Shown in pieces: positions 1 through 5,088 of a stretch of 9,895 bases of DNA. The DNA comes from an uncultured Opitutaceae bacterium (GTDB lineage Bacteria; Verrucomicrobiota; Verrucomicrobiia; Opitutales; Opitutaceae). Under the pieces are notes generated by a model, which saw nothing but the letters and a program-made list of their open reading frames with translations, was not told the origin of the DNA and did not search any database. Location: contig CAISJA010000402.1 of assembly GCA_903885525.1 (NCBI GenBank), positions 1 to 9,895 on the forward strand. The letters run 5' to 3'. Each line of letters opens with the position of its first letter. Position 1 is the stretch's first letter. The position numbers and the translations under genes were made by a program.

Positions 1-590
1 ATCGATTTCACCGCCTGCACAACGGCCCGGATGCCCGCCAGGTTGACGGTGCCGGCAAAGCCCTGCGCGCGGGTGCGCCCGTGGACGAAGATCGCGGCGA
101 CACCGGCATCCTCGAGCGCCCGGGCGAGATCGGGCGCGGTGAGATTGTCGGCATCCCAGCCGAGGCGCATCTTGGCGGTTACGGGGATTTTGACGGCCTC
201 GACCATGCCGCGCACGAGCCGCTGCGTCTTGGGCAGCTCGGTCATCATGGCCGAGCCGCCGCCGATGCCCACGACCTTGCGGACGGGGCAGCCCATGTTG
301 ATGTCCACGGCGGCGACGCCCATCTCCTGCACGCAGAGGGCGGCGTCGCGCATTTCCTCCGGCACGGCGCCGAAGAGCTGGACGGCGAGCAGTTTTTCCG
401 CCGGGGCGGTGCGCGCCAGTTGGAGCGCGCGGTGGTTGCGCTCAAGCAGCGAGCGGGCGTTGATCAGGTCGGTGACGGCCCAGTCGAGACCGCCCAGCTC
501 GCGCACGGTGAGGCGGAACGGCAGGTTGGTGTACCCGGCCAGCGGCGAGAGACTGAGGTTCGAGGCCAGCTCGTACGGGCCGATGCGCAT
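1..590 (-). CDS. dus: tRNA-dihydrouridine synthase, 3' end beyond window
   Basis: FMN-dependent enzyme that reduces uridine to dihydrouridine in tRNA. The visible 196 residues form the first part of the TIM-barrel. A family-typical start (LSLSPLAGYTNLPFR, residues 12-26) is followed by the active-site segment NMGCPV, with the presumed catalytic Cys101 (codon 288-290), then KMRLGW around residues 140-145 and the HGRTR flavin-phosphate motif just before the edge. DusB/NifR3-type proteins are about 320-350 residues long, so roughly 40% is missing off the left side. The ATG at 590 is chosen because the family core begins directly after it and a GGAG lies about 10 nt upstream; an in-frame TTG at 626 is an alternative. 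The frame stays open upstream to the TGA of the HTH gene (651-653), so both genes lie in the same frame with a 60-nt gap and are probably cotranscribed. The subfamily (DusA, B or C type) is not settled from this fragment. Confidence 0.95.
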   Translation of the reverse strand, partial: MRIGPYELASNLSLSPLAGYTNLPFRLTVRELGGLDWAVTDLINARSLLERNHRALQLARTAPAEKLLAVQLFGAVPEEMRDAALCVQEMGVAAVDINMGCPVRKVVGIGGGSAMMTELPKTQRLVRGMVEAVKIPVTAKMRLGWDADNLTAPDLARALEDAGVAAIFVHGRTRAQGFAGTVNLAGIRAVVQAVKS

Positions 591-650
591 CGGCGCGAGG
601 CTCCGCGGCTGTTCCCGGTTAGGCAAGGCAAACTCCGGGCGCGGAGCGCC

Positions 651-977
651 TCAGATCGAGGGATCGCGCCCCGCGCGTTTCTCCGCCATCCAATGTAGCA
701 TGCGCAGGGTCAGTTCGGCATCGGGCTGGCGGCTCCGGCCGGTGAGATAATCGTGCAGGCGTTGCTTCGGAATGTCCAGGTAGCGGGCGAGCCGCACCTT
801 GGTGCCATAGGGCTGGAGCTCGGCGCGCAGCGCCGCCGCGCAAGCGTTCCACATCGGCGTCTCCGCTCCCGGCCGCCGGGTGGAGCCGGCGGTGCGGCGG
901 CGCAGGCGCACCTGTTTCTTCAGGTGGGCCGCCGCCGCCTCGGCCGCGTCAGCCAGCAACCCTGCCAACTCCAGCAT
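651..977 (-). CDS. Small helix-turn-helix DNA-binding protein upstream of dus
   Basis: A 108-residue basic protein. The C-terminal half (about residues 57-97, YGTKVRLARYLDIPKQRLHDY and following) reads like an XRE/Cro-type helix-turn-helix: a first helix LARYLDI, a turn, a recognition helix with KQRLHDYLTG, then an amphipathic helix ending LRMLHWM. The N-terminus is an alanine-rich helix, followed by an Arg-rich linker (residues 24-35). The function is not known; the role as a transcription regulator is inferred from the fold. An ATG at 1007 would add ten residues, but I prefer the ATG at 977. GGAAG lies 8 nt before it, the added codons have unusually low third-position GC for this window, and the longer start abuts the 1011-1029 palindrome with no ribosome site. 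The gene precedes dus in the same direction and frame, and probably autoregulates through the two palindromes. Confidence 0.8.
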   Translation of the reverse strand: MLELAGLLADAAEAAAAHLKKQVRLRRRTAGSTRRPGAETPMWNACAAALRAELQPYGTKVRLARYLDIPKQRLHDYLTGRSRQPDAELTLRMLHWMAEKRAGRDPSI

Positions 978-1010
978 ACTGCGAACTTCCGGATGAAGAG
1001 AGGTCATATA

Positions 1011-1029
1011 AGTAACCCATTGGGTTACT
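1011..1029. promoter_or_regulatory. 19-bp perfect palindrome, putative operator copy 1
   Basis: The sequence AGTAACCCATTGGGTTACT has two 9-base arms that are exact reverse complements around a central T. It lies directly upstream of the HTH gene. On the minus strand a weak -10-like TATATG (1010-1005) follows it at once, so the palindrome would fill the spacer between -35 and -10 of a promoter there. That is a typical place for a repressor operator. Binding by the adjacent HTH protein is inference. Confidence 0.7.
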
Positions 1030-1065
1030 CCAGCCTGCCTCTCTCCATGTCATCTGCAACCAAAA

Positions 1066-1084
1066 AGTAACCCATTGGGTTACT
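1066..1084. promoter_or_regulatory. 19-bp perfect palindrome, putative operator copy 2
   Basis: An exact second copy of the 1011-1029 palindrome, all 19 bases identical including the central base. The centres are 55 bp apart, slightly more than five helical turns. The 36 bp between the copies differ in sequence, so this is not a simple tandem duplication. Paired identical sites suggest cooperative binding or DNA looping at the HTH-dus promoter. Confidence 0.7.
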
Positions 1085-1183
1085 TGTGGTTTTTGCCTCC
1101 TGCCGCAGAGGGGCTGGGCCGTGCGGGCCGTGCAGACAGTGCGGACTGGTGGCGGTGTGGTGGCGGCCGGTGGGAGCGGGTGC

Positions 1184-1255
1184 GGTGCGGGGGGTGGACG
1201 CGGTGCGGGGGGTGGACGCGGTGCGGGGGGTGGACGCGGTGCGGGGGGTGGACGC
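1184..1255. repeat. Four exact tandem copies of an 18-bp G-rich unit
   Basis: The unit GGTGCGGGGGGTGGACGC is repeated four times without mismatch (1184-1201, 1202-1219, 1220-1237, 1238-1255), followed by partial GGTGC copies. Exact copies point to recent expansion by slippage. The unit length is a multiple of three, so it is open in several frames, but no real protein context surrounds it. It is a candidate variable-number repeat. Confidence 0.95.
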
Positions 1256-1321
1256 GGTGCGGTGCGGCCGGTGGCGGGTGCCGGTGGCCGCACCGCACTG
1301 GGCCGGGTAGGGCGCGGGCGC

Positions 1322-1376
1322 GGGTGGGTGGGCGCGGGTGGGTGGTACCGGGCGTGGTTGGGTGGGCGCGGGTGGG
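1322..1376 (+). repeat. G-quadruplex-type tract with a 17-bp direct repeat
   Basis: Positions 1322-1342 contain five runs of GGG separated by T, T, CGC and T, which fits the canonical short-loop G-quadruplex pattern on the plus strand. The 17-mer GGGTGGGCGCGGGTGGG occurs at 1326-1342 and again at 1360-1376, each copy alone having four GGG runs. Transcription from the flanking minus-strand genes would use this strand as template, so a structure would form in DNA rather than in their RNA. Confidence 0.75.
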
Positions 1377-1445
1377 CGCGGTGGGGGTGGTTGGACGGGC
1401 CGGGTCGGGCGCGGCCGGCGGACAGCGGGGCTTGCCCGGGGAGGC

Positions 1446-2606
1446 TCAGGGGGTGGCGACGGCGGCGGCGACGGCGCCGCGCAGCCGGGCGCAGGCTTCG
1501 GCGAGGGTGGCGCGCGTGCAGCCGAAATTCAGGCGGACAAAGGTGTTCGGGGCGGCACCGAACGGGGCGCCGTCGGAGAAGCCGAGGCCGTGGCTTTCAA
1601 AGTGGGCGGAGGCGTGGGGGAGCCGCAGGGCGGAGACATCCAGCCAGGCGAGGTACGTGGCCTCGACATGGGCCATCGTCACGCCGGGCAGCTCGCGGGT
1701 GACGAAGGCTTCGAGGTGGTCGCGGTTGCCGCGGAGATGGGCGAGCAGTTCCTGCCGCCAGGGTTCGCCGTGCCGGAACGCGGCTTCGCCGGCCACTAGG
1801 CCGAGCACGTTGATGTCGGGCACGATGCCTGCCGCTGCGCGGATGAAGGCGGCGCGGAGCTGCGGGTCGGAAATGACTGCGAGCGAGCAACCCAGGCCGG
1901 GGATGTTGTACGTCTTGCTCGGGGCCAGAAGGGTGATCGTGCGGGCGGCGATTTCCGGTGAGAGCGAAGCGGCGGGCACATGCGGGATGTCGTCGAGGAC
2001 GAGGTCGCAATGGATTTCATCCGAGACGAGCACGAGCTGGTGGCGCAGGCAGAACTCGCCGAGGGCGGCCAGCTCGCTGCGGGTGAAGGCGCGGCCCACG
2101 GGGTTGTGCGGACTGCAGAGGAAGAACTGGCGCGTGCGCGGGGTGACGGCGCGCTCCAAGGCGGCGAGATCGAGTTCCCAGCGGCCGGCGCGGCCGGCCA
2201 GCGGGACCGTCACGGTCCGGCGCCGCTGGTTGGAGGGTGCGCTCATGAACGGCGGATAGCCTGGGGTGCAGCACAGCACTTCGTCGCCATCCTGGCGGAA
2301 GGCGGCGGCGGCCACGTTCAGACCGGTGACCAGGCCGGGGAGCCAGACGAGCCAGCCCGGGTCGATCGTCCAGCCATAGCGCCGGGCGCAATACTCCACG
2401 GTGGCGGCGTGGAGGGAGGGTCCGGGCTTGGCGTAGCCGAGCACGCCATGCCGCACCCTTTCCTGCAAGGCGTCCAGCACGGCGGGCGGGGCGGCGAAGT
2501 CCATGTCGGCCACCCAGAGAGGCAGGATATCACGGCCGGCATATTTGAGCCATTTCTGGCTGTCGCTGTGTAGTCGGTCGATGGGAGTGTGGAAATCGAA
2601 GGGCAT
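1446..2606 (-). CDS. MalY/PatB family PLP-dependent aminotransferase / cystathionine beta-lyase
   Basis: A 386-residue fold-type I PLP enzyme of the class I/II aminotransferase superfamily, full length for the MalY/PatB group (about 390). Members commonly cleave cystathionine to homocysteine, pyruvate and ammonia in the cytoplasm; some act on other cysteine S-conjugates. The family N-terminus (FDFHTPIDRLHSDSQKW) and PLWVADMDF at 29-37 are present. Also visible are GYAKPG near 57-62, the cofactor-region CSPHNPVGR at 164-172, SDEIHCDL at 195-202 with the pyridine-contacting Asp196, the Schiff-base Lys231 in APSKTYNIPG, and the carboxylate-binding Arg358 in VRLNFGC. The start at 2606 matches the family start, but the leader is pyrimidine-rich (CTCCTCCACCC) with no Shine-Dalgarno. 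It is divergent from the small heat-shock genes and seems monocistronic. Exact substrate cannot be read from the sequence. Confidence 0.93.
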   Translation of the reverse strand: MPFDFHTPIDRLHSDSQKWLKYAGRDILPLWVADMDFAAPPAVLDALQERVRHGVLGYAKPGPSLHAATVEYCARRYGWTIDPGWLVWLPGLVTGLNVAAAAFRQDGDEVLCCTPGYPPFMSAPSNQRRRTVTVPLAGRAGRWELDLAALERAVTPRTRQFFLCSPHNPVGRAFTRSELAALGEFCLRHQLVLVSDEIHCDLVLDDIPHVPAASLSPEIAARTITLLAPSKTYNIPGLGCSLAVISDPQLRAAFIRAAAGIVPDINVLGLVAGEAAFRHGEPWRQELLAHLRGNRDHLEAFVTRELPGVTMAHVEATYLAWLDVSALRLPHASAHFESHGLGFSDGAPFGAAPNTFVRLNFGCTRATLAEACARLRGAVAAAVATP

Positions 2607-2679
2607 GGGTGGAGGAGTGCAGAAAAATCAGCCTCGCCCGCCCTTAGCCACGGTAAAATTCATCCGCGACCCTGCGTGC

Positions 2680-2738
2680 GGGAGAAAATTAGGGACGGCC
2701 CGGCGCAGGGAGCCGTCGCACCTGCGATTAATTTTCCC
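2680..2738 (+). promoter_or_regulatory. Nested inverted repeats in the spacer upstream of the small heat-shock genes
   Basis: AAAATTA (2685-2691) pairs with TAATTTT (2729-2735). The flanking GGG (2680-2682) and CCC (2736-2738) extend the stem across a two-base bulge. Inside it GACGGC (2694-2699) pairs with GCCGTC (2712-2717). A third stem, GCCGCCG (2748-2754) with CGGCGGC (2771-2777), follows. It may be a structured 5' leader, an operator, or chance in GC-rich DNA. I recognise no known riboswitch, CIRCE element or RNA thermometer, and the start of transcription is unknown. Confidence 0.3.
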
Positions 2739-2854
2739 ACCAGGATCGCCGCCGGCCTGGGCAGTCCCCACGGCGGCAGGGGGTTAGGCGTGGGCCTGGT
2801 CCGGCATGGCGGATGCAGGGGTGGGGCCAAACACTCCATTCAGGAACCACCACT

Positions 2855-3316
2855 ATGTACCGCATTATCCGTTATCATCAGCCTCTCGTCACAAATCTTT
2901 CGCCGGCGCTGGCCTCTCGCAGCGCTTGGACGGGTTGGGAAACCGAAGTGAATCGTCTCGTTGAGGCGGCTCTGTCGGATATTGCCGCCCCGGTTGCCGG
3001 TCCCCGTTTCCCGGTCGATCTCTACGAGGACAAGGACAACACCTACGTCCGCGCGGAATTGCCCGGTGTCGCTCGCGAAGCCATCCAGGTCGAGATGGTC
3101 GACGGTTTCCTGAATCTCAGCGCGACCCGGTCCGAGGCACCGGCCGGTGCCGGGTCGGCGGCCGCGCCAGGCTTCAGCCTGTCGCGTTCGATCGCCATCC
3201 CGTCCGAAGTGCAGGGCGACAAAGTCAGCGCCGCCTATGAAAACGGAGTGCTCACTGTCACCCTGCCCAAGCAGGAGCAAAGCAAGCCGCGCAAGATCAA
3301 CGTCACCGTTAACTGA
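2855..3316 (+). CDS. Small heat-shock protein, Hsp20/alpha-crystallin family
   Basis: A 153-residue ATP-independent holdase chaperone that binds unfolding proteins in the cytoplasm and hands them to the DnaK/ClpB system. The N-terminal arm (1-50) contains WTGWETEVNRLVEAAL, similar to the amphipathic arm of bacterial Hsp20s. The alpha-crystallin domain runs from about 51 (FPVDLYED) through VRAELPGV to the diagnostic AYENGVLTVTLPK near 127-139. A C-terminal I-x-V motif (148-150, INV) would dock into a neighbouring dimer during oligomer assembly. An ATG at 2813 lies in the same frame, but ATG 2855 is preferred. AGGA lies 9 nt before it, as for the next gene, and the extra 14 residues look unlike the family. 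It is the first gene of a two-gene unit, 26 nt before the second sHSP. No heat-shock operator was recognised. Confidence 0.93.
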   Translation: MYRIIRYHQPLVTNLSPALASRSAWTGWETEVNRLVEAALSDIAAPVAGPRFPVDLYEDKDNTYVRAELPGVAREAIQVEMVDGFLNLSATRSEAPAGAGSAAAPGFSLSRSIAIPSEVQGDKVSAAYENGVLTVTLPKQEQSKPRKINVTVN

Positions 3317-3342
3317 ACCCGTTCAAACCAGGAATCAAGACC

Positions 3343-3744
3343 ATGAATCTCTTCTCGCAGATCATTCCGCGGCTCAGCCGCAACGTCGCTTCCGCCGGAC
3401 CGGCGGGGAGCGAACCTGAATTCACCCTCAAGCCTGTCCACGAGGTGAAGGAGACCCCGGAGGCGTGGGGCCTGACCGTATTCCTGCCCGGGGTCGCCCG
3501 GGACGGGTTGGACATCACCGCGGAGGAGGGAGTGCTCACCCTGCTGGGTCGCCCGGCCTGGCAGCAGCCCGTGGGCTGGACAGTTCTCTACCGGGAATCG
3601 TCCGCCGCACCGTTTCTGCTCAAGCTGGAGCACGACAATGCTTTGGACCTCGACCGCATCCAGGCGGAGTTAAAGGATGGCGTCCTGCACCTCACACTGC
3701 CGAAGGCGGAGGCGCTGAAACCGCGAAAGATTTCGGTCGACTGA
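3343..3744 (+). CDS. Second small heat-shock protein, divergent Hsp20 family member
   Basis: A 133-residue Hsp20 relative. The alpha-crystallin domain occupies about 26-122, with LTVFLPGVARDGLDI (the counterpart of the ELPGV segment), EEGVLTLLG, and the closing signature ELKDGVLHLTLPK. An I-x-V tail motif (ISV, 130-132) follows, as in the partner. It is clearly diverged from the upstream protein: the N-terminal arm is shorter, and the middle segment reads WQQPVGWTVLYRESSAAPF. It has its own AGGAA ribosome site 8 nt before ATG 3343 and follows the first sHSP by 26 nt, so both are probably on one mRNA ending at the hairpin at 3769-3790. Two unlike sHSPs may form mixed oligomers, by analogy with the IbpA/IbpB pair; that is inference. 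Confidence 0.9.
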   Translation: MNLFSQIIPRLSRNVASAGPAGSEPEFTLKPVHEVKETPEAWGLTVFLPGVARDGLDITAEEGVLTLLGRPAWQQPVGWTVLYRESSAAPFLLKLEHDNALDLDRIQAELKDGVLHLTLPKAEALKPRKISVD

Positions 3745-3768
3745 CCGATAGAGATGGCAGGTGTGTGT

Positions 3769-3796
3769 CCGGTGTTAGGGGTAATACCGGTTTAAT
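3769..3796 (+). terminator. Intrinsic terminator of the small heat-shock operon
   Basis: CCGGTGTTA (3769-3777) pairs with TAATACCGG (3782-3790) around a GGGG loop, nine pairs including one G-U, and is followed at once by TTTAATT. It lies 25 bp after the second sHSP stop. Confidence 0.8.
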
Positions 3797-3799
3797 TAG

Positions 3800-3834
3800 A
3801 CCGCCGGGAATCTGAGGAGCAGGTTCCCGGCGGT
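3800..3834. terminator. Hairpin between convergent genes, terminator for terC and back-up for the sHSP unit
   Basis: CCGCCGGGAA (3801-3810) is an exact reverse complement of TTCCCGGCGG (3824-3833), extended by an outer A-T pair (3800/3834), with a 13-nt loop. Read on the minus strand it is followed by TCTAATTAAAC, so it fits best as the terminator of the terC transcript, about 170 nt after that stop. On the plus strand it is followed by only a short T-poor tail. Confidence 0.7.
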
Positions 3835-4006
3835 TACATTGTGGGCCTCAGCAGCGGACGTTGCGCCCGCGAAATCCTGGGCGCAGGCAATGATCGCACC
3901 CGCTGGACAGCCGACCCGCGAAGGTTGCCTGGCTGGTTTGGCCGGGGAGCGGAAGCGGGTTCACGCGCGACTCTGGGCAGGGTGCCGGGGGGGCGTGGGC
4001 CCGGCC

Positions 4007-4978
4007 CTATCCCGGGCGGCGGCAGCCGGTGTCCCGCCGGTTGGTCCACGGCAGGGTCGAGGCAAGCATGGAAAGCGCGAGTACGGTGCCGATGACGCCG
4101 AGAGACAGTCCGATGGGAATCTCGAGGCAGCCGGAGAGGAGCATTTTCACCCCGACAAAGACCAGAATCACCGCCAGCCCGACGTTCAGGAAGCGGAAGA
4201 GCTGCACCGCGCCGGCGACGGCAAAATAGAGCGAGCGCAGGCCGAGGATGGCAAAGATGTTTGAGGTGAAGACGATGAATTCGTTGCGCGTGATGGCGAT
4301 GACGGCGGGGATGGAGTCGAGGGCGAACAGCACGTCCGTGGTCTCGACGACGATCAGCACGAGGAAGAGCGGGGTGGCGAACAGGCCCTGTCCCTTTTCC
4401 GCCGTGAAAAACCGGCCGCCCTGAAAATCCGCCGTGACCGGGCACGCCCGGCGGAAGAGGCGCACGAGCGGATTGCGCCCGGGTTCCAGCCCCTCGTCCT
4501 TTTTCGGCCGGGCGAGTTTGAGGCCGGTGTAGACGAGGAAGAGGCCGAAGAGGTAGATGACGCCGTGAAAAGCGTTGAGGAGGCTGATGCCGGCAAAGAT
4601 GAAGAGCGCCCGCATCGCCAAGGCGCCGAGGATGCCCCAGAACAGCACCCGGTGCTGGTAGCGCGGCTCGACCCGGAAATACTGGAAAATCACGACGAAG
4701 ACAAAGACGTTGTCTACGCTCAGGCACAGCTCCACCAGGTAGCCCGTGAAAAATTCCAGCGCGGCCTGCCGCCCCAGTTGTTGCCGGATCAGCAGGTTGA
4801 AACCCAGCGCCAGCCCGGACCAGACCGCGCACCAGGCCAAGGCCTCGCGCACCGTGACCGCATGGGAACGCCGGTGGAAGACACCCAGATCCAGCGCCAG
4901 CATCAGGCCGACGAAGGCGAGAAAGCCCGTCCAAGCCCACCAGGGCAGGGAGCTGAAAAGGGCGAACAGGGGCGGCAT
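4007..4978 (-). CDS. TerC/Alx family integral membrane protein
   Basis: A 323-residue polytopic inner-membrane protein, close to the usual TerC/Alx length of about 320. The family is linked to tellurite resistance and, for Alx and relatives, to manganese export or metallation of exported proteins. Hydrophobic segments start at about 14-34, 48-66, 72-100 and continue through 135-155, with four more in the C-terminal half after a basic loop (ARPKKDEG). Conserved acidic membrane residues are visible: Asp30, Glu83 and Asp89 in GYLVELCLSVDN, and Glu212, Asp215 and Asp221 in ETTDVLFALDSIPAV. ATG 4978 (leader CACTTCCCCC) is preferred over an in-frame TTG at 5014, whose first 12 residues look unrelated to the family. 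It is divergent from the mscS gene with about 108 bp between starts. I see no yybP-ykoY manganese riboswitch there. Substrate is unknown. Confidence 0.92.
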   Translation of the reverse strand: MPPLFALFSSLPWWAWTGFLAFVGLMLALDLGVFHRRSHAVTVREALAWCAVWSGLALGFNLLIRQQLGRQAALEFFTGYLVELCLSVDNVFVFVVIFQYFRVEPRYQHRVLFWGILGALAMRALFIFAGISLLNAFHGVIYLFGLFLVYTGLKLARPKKDEGLEPGRNPLVRLFRRACPVTADFQGGRFFTAEKGQGLFATPLFLVLIVVETTDVLFALDSIPAVIAITRNEFIVFTSNIFAILGLRSLYFAVAGAVQLFRFLNVGLAVILVFVGVKMLLSGCLEIPIGLSLGVIGTVLALSMLASTLPWTNRRDTGCRRPG

Positions 4979-5042
4979 GGGGGAAGTGTGCGGGACCGGA
5001 CGGAGGCGCGGCAAGGCGGATTGGACGTGACCTGCAAACGCT

Positions 5043-5072
5043 TTGACAAGTTAATGGCGGGGGCATTCTAAA
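5043..5072 (+). promoter_or_regulatory. Predicted sigma70-type promoter of the MscS gene
   Basis: A perfect -35 TTGACA (5043-5048), an 18-bp spacer and -10 TCTAAA (5067-5072, 4 of 6 consensus bases). The start of transcription would fall near 5078-5080, only about 8 nt before ATG 5087. A TAGAAT on the opposite strand (5070-5065) overlaps the -10 and could serve the divergent terC gene, but its -35 is poor. Confidence 0.55.
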
Positions 5073-5088
5073 AAACCGCTCCCGCCAT
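5054..5088. repeat. 8-bp inverted repeat bracketing the mscS -10 and start codon
   Basis: ATGGCGGG (5054-5061) is the exact reverse complement of CCCGCCAT (5081-5088), with 19 bp between. The right arm includes the first two bases of the mscS ATG and the left arm lies in the promoter spacer. It could be an operator, or a hairpin in a terC leader on the minus strand; either role is unproven. Confidence 0.45.

Larger units (their letters stand above)
1030..1445. other. Gene-free G-rich spacer
   Basis: About 416 bp between the HTH promoter region and the stop of the PLP-enzyme gene contain no convincing gene. Open frames exist on both strands only because the DNA is low in complexity; they would encode Pro/Arg- or Gly/Arg-repeat peptides without family resemblance. 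The plus strand is strongly G-biased and holds operator copy 2, an 18-bp tandem repeat array and a G-quadruplex-type tract. No strong hairpin-plus-T terminator for the PLP-enzyme gene was found. Confidence 0.7.

Noticed and set aside
1184..1255. CRISPR array
   Set aside because: The repeats are directly adjacent 18-bp units with no spacers between them, so this is a simple tandem repeat.
1075..2259. Long plus-strand open frame across the G-rich spacer and the PLP-enzyme gene
   Set aside because: Its start is low-complexity repeat translation and the remainder is antisense to a clearly recognised PLP enzyme; no family likeness.
3841..4006. Small gene between the terminators and the terC stop
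   Set aside because: Open frames here need a GTG start, run into terC antisense and show no ribosome site or recognisable sequence; it fits a terC 3' untranslated region.
4979..5086. yybP-ykoY manganese riboswitch upstream of terC
   Set aside because: The spacer is too short and lacks the conserved loop sequences of that riboswitch.
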